A DNA stretch of 64,000 bases. It comes from Ravibacter arvi. Lineage in GTDB: Bacteria > Bacteroidota > Bacteroidia > Cytophagales > Spirosomataceae. Shown piece by piece: positions 35,277 to 42,138 of this stretch (position 1 is its first letter; each line of letters opens with the position of its first letter). The position numbers were made by a program, and so were the translations under genes. The notes below the pieces were generated by a model. That model did no database searches and was not told the origin of the DNA. It worked only from the letters and a program-made list of their open reading frames with translations. The stretch covers positions 737,656-801,655 of the forward strand of contig NZ_BAABEY010000036.1 in NCBI RefSeq assembly GCF_039540405.1. The letters run 5' to 3'.

Positions 35277-36167
35277 TTAAACAGACAGGTCGAACTCTTT
35301 CCTGAGATAATCTTTCGCGATATTCTCTTCGTATAGGTACAGGTCCTGGTTGAAGAGTGCGTCGTGCCCGGCGTTTTTTAGGCTTATCCAGCTGTGAATG
35401 GCATAGGGGTCATAGTCAAAATGACTGAACCGATGCCCGAGATTGTTCATGGCATGAAACCATTCGATCCCCAGGTCGACAATATTATAGGAACCGAATG
35501 GCTGTGCAGTACCGAGAGGCGCGGTATCAGGCCGGGCTTTTTTCAGGCTGACCATCGCCACATATTCATTCAACCGGCATTCCGGAAGCGGCCAGGGGTG
35601 TGTCTTGTCTACTACGGTTTTGTATTTATCTTTCCTGATAGCGGCGTGGCGACCTGCTATTTCCATTATTTCGTTATAATCCGGTCGATAAGCCGTGTAG
35701 GTTTCGGGCGTGCAAAGATTTCCTGCAAATGCCGGGCAGTTCCAGCATTGTCCGATCCGACCGATACCGGTACTTTCTCCAATATTATGCAGGTACTGGC
35801 CTACGAGATCCCCTGTAAACAGCACGTCGTTGTGAAGAATCAGCAGAAACTCCTTGTCAGACCGCTCCCAGCCGTACTGGTAGCGGACGGCATTCCTGAA
35901 ATAGCTGGTTTTCATGAGTAGCCGGCGGGCTTTCATTTTATTGACCCATAGCCAGACTTTGGGCTTATAGTAAACAATCCGGTCACCCAAAAGGTCGAGG
36001 ATGAACTGAAAATCTGCTCCGTTGGGCTGTTTCCGCTCTTCAACGAAATAGATCTTGTCAATCCATTTGCCGGAATGTTCCAGCAGCGACAACAGGGTCA
36101 CTGCGGTTTGGTAGGGTTTGCCGTAAACGTTGACGACGGCGTCTACCGATTTTTCTTTTAGCGTCAT
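35277..36167 (-). CDS. Putative glycosyltransferase (GT-A-like), low-certainty family
   Basis: 296 residues from ATG 36167 (MTLKEKSVDAVVNVYGKP). The frame from 36305 was rejected because its first 46 residues are translated heptanucleotide repeat. The N-terminus VDAVVNVYGKPYQTAVTLLS and the later FLLILHNDVLFTGDL (HND in the place of a DxD) resemble a GT-A nucleotide-sugar transferase of family 2 style. A Cys-rich WNCPAFAGNLC and an aromatic-rich second half follow. No membrane segment is present. It lies near a flippase gene (36801), compatible with polysaccharide synthesis, but other uses cannot be excluded. Confidence 0.65.
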   Translation of the reverse strand: MTLKEKSVDAVVNVYGKPYQTAVTLLSLLEHSGKWIDKIYFVEERKQPNGADFQFILDLLGDRIVYYKPKVWLWVNKMKARRLLMKTSYFRNAVRYQYGWERSDKEFLLILHNDVLFTGDLVGQYLHNIGESTGIGRIGQCWNCPAFAGNLCTPETYTAYRPDYNEIMEIAGRHAAIRKDKYKTVVDKTHPWPLPECRLNEYVAMVSLKKARPDTAPLGTAQPFGSYNIVDLGIEWFHAMNNLGHRFSHFDYDPYAIHSWISLKNAGHDALFNQDLYLYEENIAKDYLRKEFDLSV

Positions 36168-36187
36168 ATTGGACAGGTGGGATGGGG

Positions 36188-36308
36188 GCGGAAAGCGGAA
36201 AGCGGAAATCAGAAATCGGAAATCGGAAATCGGTTTACCCTGCTTCCGCAAACGATTATCTGACGCGGCCGGGCCGATTTCCGACCTCCGATTTCCGACC
36301 TCCAATCC
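36188..36308. repeat. Inverted pair of heptanucleotide arrays, family A
   Basis: The left arm (36188-36236) is GCGGAAA three times, TCAGAAA, TCGGAAA twice, TCGGTTT. The right arm (36274-36308) alternates CCGATTT and CCGACCT and ends CCAATCC. The right arm is the reverse complement type of the left. The 37-bp core between them is unique. The element sits between thioredoxin (stop 36312) and the putative glycosyltransferase start (36167). Confidence 0.88.
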
Positions 36309-36311
36309 CCT

Positions 36312-36608
36312 TCATGAATGCTTTTCAATCACCTGTTTCAGCTGGTTGATCGGGACAATCCCGGACTGCCGCCAAACAGGCTTTCCGTTTTTGAAAAGCA
36401 TCAGGGTGGGCACGCTTTGTATTTGAAACCTGGTGGCGAGTGATGTGTTCTTATCGACATCAATTTTGACGATTTTACTCTTTTCGCCTACCTCTTTTTT
36501 CAGTTGCTCCAGCATGGGGGACATGGTTTTACACGGCCCGCACCAGGTCGCAAAAAAATCTACGAGAACAGGTTTGTCGCTGTTTACGATGTCTGCAAAT
36601 GTGCTCAT
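36312..36608 (-). CDS. trxA: Thioredoxin
   Basis: 98 residues, slightly shorter than E. coli TrxA. The redox motif is W22-C23-G-P-C26-K, with the conserved Asp17 (VLVDFFATW) and cis-Pro region SVPTLMLFKNG. It is a cytoplasmic dithiol reductant for ribonucleotide reductase, peroxidases and others. The genome may hold several thioredoxins, so the symbol denotes the type rather than the main copy. A possible -7 element (TATTTTTG, minus strand, 36709-36702) lacks a -33 partner. Confidence 0.9.
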   Translation of the reverse strand: MSTFADIVNSDKPVLVDFFATWCGPCKTMSPMLEQLKKEVGEKSKIVKIDVDKNTSLATRFQIQSVPTLMLFKNGKPVWRQSGIVPINQLKQVIEKHS

Positions 36609-36646
36609 ATCAACCAGTATTATGATAAGTCAGTATATGAATGATA

Positions 36647-36685
36647 CCCCGGATATTTCTGCCATCCGGGGCATTACGTAATGCC
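36647..36685. promoter_or_regulatory. Two adjoining hairpins in the trx leader, including a 16-bp perfect palindrome
   Basis: CCCCGGAT/ATCCGGGG (36647-36671) is directly abutted by GGCATTACGTAATGCC (36670-36685). The site lies between the divergent thioredoxin and flippase starts, about 40 bp upstream of the thioredoxin ATG. It could be an operator or an mRNA leader structure. Confidence 0.45.
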
Positions 36686-36728
36686 TTCGGGATTAAAACA
36701 ACAAAAATAAACTTATAGTTTGGAAGCG

Positions 36729-36760
36729 TTGGTTCCACAGGTGTTTTTGTGATACTTTTG
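36729..36760 (+). promoter_or_regulatory. Promoter of the flippase gene
   Basis: TTG (36729-36731), 21 bp, TACTTTTG (36753-36760), an exact TAnnTTTG match, 40 bp before the ATG at 36801. Confidence 0.6.
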
Positions 36761-36800
36761 CCCGCGTATTTTTTTAGGTCGCGGATACCTTCGTCATGTC

Positions 36801-38297
36801 ATGCTAAAAAAACTGGCCAGTGATACGGCGCTTTATGGTGTAAGTACCATGCTCGGGAGAATGATCAACTATTTGTTGGTGATGCTCCATACAGAACTTT
36901 TTGCCCCAGCCGAACTGGCGGTCCAGGTGCAGCTCTATGCGTTTACGGGTATCGCGCTGGTGCTTTATTCTTTCGGGATGGAAACTGCTTTTTTCCGGTT
37001 TGCCCGGGACCAGAGCGACCGCGCCCGGTACTATAACCTGATATTAAGCGCGGTAATATTGGTATCTGTTGTATTTTCCGGGGTTCTGCTCGCAGGAGCT
37101 TCCGGGGCAGCAGCTGCTATCGGCTACCCCGACGACGCAAAGCTGGTGAGGTGGTTTGCCCTGATTCTCGCAGCCGATTCCATCACCTCCATTCCTTTTG
37201 CCCGGTTGAGACTGGAGGAAAAGGCCAGGAAATTTGTAGCGATTAAATTTGGGAGCATCCTGCTTCTCGTCGGGTTAAACCTCCTGTTCCTGGTTGTTTT
37301 CAGGGATATTTATGAAGGAAAATACCTGGCTTCGCTCGGGCCCCTGATCAGCGAATTGTATAACCCGCTCAACGCCTCCGATTACATCATTCTCGCTAAT
37401 CTCATTTCAAGCCTCGTGGTGATTCCTTTGCTCAGCAAGGAGTTTTCAGGTTTCCGCTTTATCTTCAGCTGGCAACTGTTCCGGCCCGTGTGGGTCTATG
37501 CTTTCCCGATCCTGGTGATGAACCTCGGCGCCATCATTAACCTGATGTTCGACCGGGTTTTTCTGAGAGAACTCCTGCCGGACGGATTTTACCCCGGCCG
37601 GACGACGGAAGAGGCGATCGGTATTTACGGGCAATGTTTCAAATTATCAATTTTTATGAACCTGGCCATCCAGGCATTCAAATATGCTGCCGAGCCCTTC
37701 TTTTTTAGCAGGGGAGTGGACAAAAATGCGCCGCCCGTTTTCGCCAGGATCATGAAATGGTTCATTATTGCGTGCTCGCTGATGTGGGTAGCGATCTCGA
37801 TTAACCTGGACGTGCTGTCGCATTTCTTTCTGCGGAGAAGTATCTATCATGAAGGCGTTTACGTGGCTCCCTGGCTGCTGGCGGGGTTTCTCTTCCTGGG
37901 TATTTACTATAACCTCGCCGCCTGGTTTAAATTGACCGATAAAACGGCCTACGGTACCTACCTCTCGATTGCCGGCGCTGTGGTGGTGATACTGCTCAAT
38001 TACTGGCTGGTACCGCTTTGGGGGTACCTGGGTTGCGCCGTGGCGTTCGCGGGATCAGGTTTCACCATGATGGTTTTGTGTTATTATTTTGGTCAGAAAT
38101 ATTACCCCATCCCTTATGACCTTGCCTCGGCAGCGGGGTATCTCGGCGGCGGTTTAGGGGTAATCCTGTTATTCTCGCAATGGAGAATGGAAGACCTGAC
38201 CATCTCCTTCCTGGTTCACTCGGCCGCTCTCCTGCTGGCCTGTCTATCGATTTTTCTTGTAGAACGGAAAGAGTTCCGGAGGAGGGATGAGGGATGA
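36801..38297 (+). CDS. Oligosaccharide flippase (Wzx-type, MOP superfamily)
   Basis: 498 residues with about 12-14 hydrophobic helices spread evenly. The N-terminus (MLKKLASDTALYGVSTMLGR) has the Polysacc_synt pattern seen in Wzx/PST-type flippases. Helix pairs such as VYAFPILVMNLGAIINLMFD and a C-terminal pair near residues 440-490 agree with the fold. It should move lipid-linked glycans or lipids across the inner membrane. The stop codon lies inside the first heptads of the family B repeat (38286-38379), which separates it from the convergent mlaF gene. Its own promoter is visible. Confidence 0.88.
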   Translation: MLKKLASDTALYGVSTMLGRMINYLLVMLHTELFAPAELAVQVQLYAFTGIALVLYSFGMETAFFRFARDQSDRARYYNLILSAVILVSVVFSGVLLAGASGAAAAIGYPDDAKLVRWFALILAADSITSIPFARLRLEEKARKFVAIKFGSILLLVGLNLLFLVVFRDIYEGKYLASLGPLISELYNPLNASDYIILANLISSLVVIPLLSKEFSGFRFIFSWQLFRPVWVYAFPILVMNLGAIINLMFDRVFLRELLPDGFYPGRTTEEAIGIYGQCFKLSIFMNLAIQAFKYAAEPFFFSRGVDKNAPPVFARIMKWFIIACSLMWVAISINLDVLSHFFLRRSIYHEGVYVAPWLLAGFLFLGIYYNLAAWFKLTDKTAYGTYLSIAGAVVVILLNYWLVPLWGYLGCAVAFAGSGFTMMVLCYYFGQKYYPIPYDLASAAGYLGGGLGVILLFSQWRMEDLTISFLVHSAALLLACLSIFLVERKEFRRRDEG

Positions 38298-38379
38298 GGT
38301 GTGAGGTGTAAGGTGTGAGGGAGCGCTGCAACCTCATATCTCAACCTCAAACCTCACAGCTCATCCCTCACACCTCTAA
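38286..38379. repeat. Inverted heptanucleotide arrays, family B, between convergent genes
   Basis: The left arm is GATGAGG twice, TGTGAGG, TGTAAGG, TGTGAGG (38286-38320). A 10-bp core contains AGCGCT. The right arm is ACCTCAT, ATCTCAA, CCTCAAA, CCTCACA, GCTCATC, CCTCACA, CCTCTAA (38331-38379). The arms are complementary. The left arm includes the flippase TGA and the right arm includes the mlaF TAG, so the element forms the ends of both genes. No other terminator is visible. Confidence 0.9.
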
Positions 38380-39128
38380 CCCGATTTCCTGAGATCCCTC
38401 AGAAGTTTGTTAGAGAAAAGAAATTCATTCAGTTCCGGGACCTCGCTTTGGGTAATGGTGGCGTCGTTGCCTTCCCAGAGTTTGCGGCCCTGGTACAGGA
38501 AAATAATATTTTGCCCGATTTCCATCACCGAGTTCATGTCGTGGGTAATGACGATGGTCGTAATCTGGTACTCTTCCGTGATTTCCTTAATGAGTTCGTC
38601 AATTTTGACGGCCGTCAGCGGGTCGAGTCCTGAGTTGGGCTCGTCACAAAAAAGATACTTGGGGTTCATGACAATCGCACGGGCTATACCCACCCGCTTT
38701 TTCATCCCGCCGCTTATTTCAGAAGGCATCCGGTTGGCCGCCTGTTCCAATCCTACCCGTTCCAGGCAAAAATTGACGCGGTCATTCTTTTCCGATGCCG
38801 ACAGGTCGGTAAGCATATTAAGGGGAAAACGAACATTTTCGGCAACAGTCTGGGAGTCAAACAGTGCGCCGCCTTGAAAAAGCACGCCCATTTCCCTGCG
38901 AATGGACTGCATGGCGTCTTTATCACCGCTGTAGAAATCGCGTCCGTCGTATAAGACACGCCCATCGTCAGGCTTGATGAGCCCGATGATGCACTTTAAC
39001 AGCACACTTTTCCCGGTACCACTACCCCCGATGATCAGATTGGTTTCCCCTTTTTTGAACACGCCATCGATCCCCAGGAGCACATCCTTGCCGTTGAACG
39101 ACTTTTTTATATTCTTAATTTCAATCAT
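38376..39128 (-). CDS. mlaF: ABC transporter ATP-binding protein, MlaF family
   Basis: 250 residues from ATG 39128 (MIEIKNIKKSFNG). The frame from 39149 adds 7 residues. Walker A is GGSGTGKSVLL, the signature is ISGGMKKRVGIARAI, Walker B is YLFCDEPNSGLD, and the switch His is in VITHDMNSV. SGGMKKRVG and NSGLDP are typical of the Mla/Ttg2A phospholipid transport ATPase. It acts with the permease 39213-39941 (84 bp upstream, same strand) to maintain outer-membrane lipid asymmetry. The MCE partner (MlaD) is not adjacent here. Confidence 0.92.
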   Translation of the reverse strand: MIEIKNIKKSFNGKDVLLGIDGVFKKGETNLIIGGSGTGKSVLLKCIIGLIKPDDGRVLYDGRDFYSGDKDAMQSIRREMGVLFQGGALFDSQTVAENVRFPLNMLTDLSASEKNDRVNFCLERVGLEQAANRMPSEISGGMKKRVGIARAIVMNPKYLFCDEPNSGLDPLTAVKIDELIKEITEEYQITTIVITHDMNSVMEIGQNIIFLYQGRKLWEGNDATITQSEVPELNEFLFSNKLLRDLRKSG

Positions 39129-39212
39129 GGTTTTGATAGGTTTGAGCAATGAGGATGAGGAGCGGGGCCGATGTTAAAACCTCAGACCTTACCCCCGAAA
39201 CCTCCTGCCCCG

Positions 39213-39941
39213 TCAGAGCAGCAGTTGGGCCAGCAGGTAGTCGGCTATCAGTACGGCGATACAGCTGCTGGTTACTGCCTGAGTGCTGGATTGACCTACT
39301 TCCAGTGCGCCGCCGCTGGTGTAGTATCCTTTAAATGAAGAAATCGCGGCGATCAGAAACCCGAAGACGAAGGGTTTGACGCACATAAAAAAGATGTTGT
39401 AAGGCACAAAGCTGTCGCGGATCCCGTAGATATAGTCTCTCTCCGAAATAACGCCGGTAACGGTGCCGGCCATGTAACCGCCCCAGATACCAAGGAAGGC
39501 CGCCAGAACAACCAGCATGGGGAAAGTCACCATCGCAGCCAGTATTTTCGGCAATACCAGGTAGGACGCCGAATTTATACCCATCACCTCAAGTGCTTCG
39601 ACCTGTTCGGTGATCCGCATGGTACCCAACTCCCCGGCAATGTGAGATCCTACTTTCCCCGCAAGCACAATACAGGTAATCGTGGGGGCCAGCTCAAGAA
39701 TCTGCATGTCGCGCACAATCAGTGCGACTGTAGAGACCGGAATAAGGGGGCTGACCAGGTTGTAGGCCGTCTGAATGCAGGATACCGCTCCGATGAACGT
39801 AGAAACAATTGCTACAATAAAAACGGACTTGACGCCGATGCTGCTGCATTCCTCCAGAAAACGCGACCAGTATACCGAGAATTTCTCCCGCTGGGTAAAC
39901 TGGCTGCCGAGAAAGATAAAGAATTTGCCTAAGTTGGACAT
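39213..39941 (-). CDS. mlaE: ABC transporter permease, MlaE family
   Basis: 242 residues from ATG 39941 (MSNLGKFFIFLGSQF). The longer frame from 40157 runs through the divergent SDR gene and was rejected. It contains the MlaE/YrbE signatures GTMRITEQVEALEVMGINSA and AGKVGSHIAGEL, plus about five helices. It is the membrane component of the phospholipid transport system with MlaF. The start faces the SDR start 61 bp away. Confidence 0.92.
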   Translation of the reverse strand: MSNLGKFFIFLGSQFTQREKFSVYWSRFLEECSSIGVKSVFIVAIVSTFIGAVSCIQTAYNLVSPLIPVSTVALIVRDMQILELAPTITCIVLAGKVGSHIAGELGTMRITEQVEALEVMGINSASYLVLPKILAAMVTFPMLVVLAAFLGIWGGYMAGTVTGVISERDYIYGIRDSFVPYNIFFMCVKPFVFGFLIAAISSFKGYYTSGGALEVGQSSTQAVTSSCIAVLIADYLLAQLLL

Positions 39942-40002
39942 TGTAATAATCAGAATCGGTAATATTCGGGAAAAATAGGAAAAAATTGAGCTAAATAGAA
40001 AA

Positions 40003-40710
40003 ATGAATCCATTTGCAGTAGTAACCAGCGGTACCCGTGGCATAGGTAGAGCAGTTGTTCTTTTGTTTCTGAAAAACGGTTTCGACGTGATAACCGGCTC
40101 CAGAAAACAACTTAATATAGACCGGTTGGAGGCCGAGGCGGCCTCAAAAAAGTTCACAGGTAAGCTTTACACTTTCCTGGGCGACCTTTCGGGCGAAGCG
40201 GGTGTGAATGCATTTGTGGAGCACGTAAAAAAAATGGGGCGCCCCGTGGATGTCCTGGTCAACAATACCGGGCTCTTTATTCCCGGCCGGATCCACGAGG
40301 AAGCTTCGGGCGTATTGGAGAACGTCCTGGAAGCCAACCTGCTAAGTGCGTACCGGATGACCAGGGGGTTTGTAAAAGACATGATGGAACGTCGTTCCGG
40401 GCATATTTTTAACATGTGCTCGATCGCCAGCATCACGGCATATCCCAATGGAGGCGCGTACGCAATCGCTAAACATGCTTTGTATGGTATGACGAAGGTG
40501 CTGCGGCAGGAGCTCATGCCGTACCGCGTACGGGTAACCGCCGTTTTACCGGGAGCCACGCTCACCGACAGCTGGGCGGGGACTGATTTACCGCCGGAGC
40601 GTTTTATGAAAAGCGACGACGTTGCCGCCGCCATCTGGGCCGCCTACTCGCTTTCAGACAGTACGGTTGTGGAGGAGCTGTTGCTGAGACCCCAATTAGG
40701 AGATATCTAA
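40003..40710 (+). CDS. Short-chain dehydrogenase/reductase
   Basis: 235 residues. The NAD(P)-binding motif is TSGTRGIGRAV (TGxxxGIG form), the structural motif is NNTG, and the catalytic Tyr153-x3-Lys157 lies in YAIAKHAL. The preceding Ser lies in CSIASITAYP. RK after beta-2 (SRKQLNIDRL) suggests NADPH. The substrate cannot be told. It may resemble 3-oxoacyl reductase or sepiapterin-type enzymes. It is divergent from mlaE. Confidence 0.9.
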   Translation: MNPFAVVTSGTRGIGRAVVLLFLKNGFDVITGSRKQLNIDRLEAEAASKKFTGKLYTFLGDLSGEAGVNAFVEHVKKMGRPVDVLVNNTGLFIPGRIHEEASGVLENVLEANLLSAYRMTRGFVKDMMERRSGHIFNMCSIASITAYPNGGAYAIAKHALYGMTKVLRQELMPYRVRVTAVLPGATLTDSWAGTDLPPERFMKSDDVAAAIWAAYSLSDSTVVEELLLRPQLGDI

Positions 40711-40970
40711 GAGCTTGCTAGACTTATTTTGGTCGCGGTAGTCTTTCTTTTAAAAAAGCTGGTTTTTATAGAAGGACCCGGAGACACGGTGCGGCGTTTC
40801 GCTGGCTACCTCTCCCGTTACATAAAGAAGCTGAAATCCCGGAAGGGGCCAGGCTTTTCACGAAGTGTTTTGAACGGGAAGCGTTGGGGTTGGTCCGGAT
40901 TTATTAATTTAGCAGCTTTGTTAAGAACATTTAGGAAGGAGGTACTTATTTTTAAGAAAATATATCAATA
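40711..40970. other. Intergenic region upstream of the ROK kinase
   Basis: 260 bp. An 80-codon frame (40729-40971, TTG start) covers it but shows no family or codon signal. A purine-rich GGAAGGAGG (about 40935) is near the ROK start but 30 bp away. No convincing promoter was identified. Confidence 0.4.
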
Positions 40971-41882
40971 ATGGAGCAACAATACCTGGGTATCGACATT
41001 GGTGGAACTAACGTAAAAATGGGCATTGTAGATGTTAAGGATGGCAGAATCTCGAATTTCTACAGTCACGACACCGCCAGCTGGCGAGAATCCGGCAGGT
41101 TTATCGAACGCCTGGGAGATGCAATCGCTTTGGAATTGAAGGAATACCCTGAGGTAAAAAAGGTTGGAATTGGCGTACCGGGGCTGATCACGCGGGACCG
41201 CAGCACGCTTATCGAAATTACTGCGATCCCCGAAATCAACGGGATTAAGATTGTCCCGGATTTGAAAAAGCGTTTCCCGGGCCATGATTTTTACCTGGAG
41301 AACGATGCCAATGCCGCGGCGTTGGGAGAGTATTATTTTGGTGAAGAGGATGTTCCGGAAGACTATATTTTTATAACGCTCGGGACGGGGATCGGCGGGG
41401 CTGCCATTATCGATAAAAAAGTATTTAAAGGCGGCGGCGGAAACGCCATGGAACCCGGGCATATTCCTTCGCGTAACGGGCGGGTGCTGGAGCGCAATAT
41501 CGGGAAAAAGGAGCTGCTGGAACTTGCAGAGGAAATGCGCGCGGCTTACACCGGTGAAACTTTGCTGCCTGCTGACGGAAGTATCTCGACGACAGGGCTG
41601 GTAGCGGCAGCCTCAGAAGGCGATGAGCTGGCGAAAGAAATATTCAGGGAGGTGGGGTATATGCTCGGCGATGGCCTGGTAGCCATGATCCGGATTCTGG
41701 ACATTACTACCATTCTGATCGGCGGCGGTCTTTCTGCCTCTTTTGACTATATCATGCCGAGTGTCCAGGAGCGTTTGTCCAACTGGCTGACTCCTTATTA
41801 TGTGAAGACGCTCAACGTCAAGAGGGCCACGCTGGCAAATGATGCGGGTCTGCTGGGCGCTGCATCACTCTGCTTTGAATAG
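40971..41882 (+). CDS. ROK-family sugar kinase (glucokinase-like), without the ROK zinc motif
   Basis: 303 residues. The phosphate-1 loop is LGIDIGGTNVKMGIVD, the catalytic Asp lies in LENDANAAALGEYYFGE, phosphate-2 is LGTGIGGAAII, and the adenosine motif is IGGGLSASF. This predicts ATP-dependent phosphorylation of glucose or a similar hexose. The usual ROK zinc site CxCGxxGCxE is absent. After EPGHIPSRNGR the sequence is VLERNIGKKELLELA with no Cys. A strong terminator follows. Confidence 0.88.
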   Translation: MEQQYLGIDIGGTNVKMGIVDVKDGRISNFYSHDTASWRESGRFIERLGDAIALELKEYPEVKKVGIGVPGLITRDRSTLIEITAIPEINGIKIVPDLKKRFPGHDFYLENDANAAALGEYYFGEEDVPEDYIFITLGTGIGGAAIIDKKVFKGGGGNAMEPGHIPSRNGRVLERNIGKKELLELAEEMRAAYTGETLLPADGSISTTGLVAAASEGDELAKEIFREVGYMLGDGLVAMIRILDITTILIGGGLSASFDYIMPSVQERLSNWLTPYYVKTLNVKRATLANDAGLLGAASLCFE

Positions 41883-41904
41883 AAAAACAGGGGACTCAAA
41901 CCCG

Positions 41905-41953
41905 AAGGTTCTTCCGGTCAGGCAGTTGCCGACATCCGGAAGAACCTTTTTTT
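41905..41953 (+). terminator. Strong rho-independent terminator after the ROK kinase
   Basis: AAGGTTCTTCCGG and CCGGAAGAACCTT form a 13-bp perfect stem (loop about 18 nt) followed by TTTTTTAT. Confidence 0.88.
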
Positions 41954-42065
41954 ATATACATCCGTCCGTTTTTAGCCCTGGCAAATGGCCCTGAAGCCAT
42001 AATGAGGCGTATATTTGAAAAGGCCGTCCATGTGCCGGCGTGTCAGCAGCGGTTCGCCGCCCCGA

Positions 42066-42109
42066 CTCACAAAACTCATAACTCACAGCTCATAACTCAC
42101 AGCTCACAG
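42066..42109. repeat. Heptanucleotide repeat, family B (CTCACAG/CTCATAA), single arm
   Basis: CTCA occurs at 42066, 42075, 42082, 42089, 42096 and 42103, that is 7-bp spacing after the first unit. The array lies 30 bp upstream of the ribulokinase-like start. It is flanked by GCGGTTCGCCGCC and GCGGTCCGCCGCGG. No opposite arm is present. Confidence 0.8.
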
Positions 42110-42138
42110 CGGTCCGCCGCGGCTCAAACCTTTTTATA

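Noticed and set aside
36168..36305. 46-residue N-terminal extension of the putative glycosyltransferase
   Set aside because: It is a translation of heptanucleotide repeats. The next ATG (36167) begins a normal protein sequence.
40729..40971. 80-codon frame upstream of the ROK kinase
   Set aside because: TTG start, no motif, no ribosome site, and its end merges into the ROK start. Probably chance.
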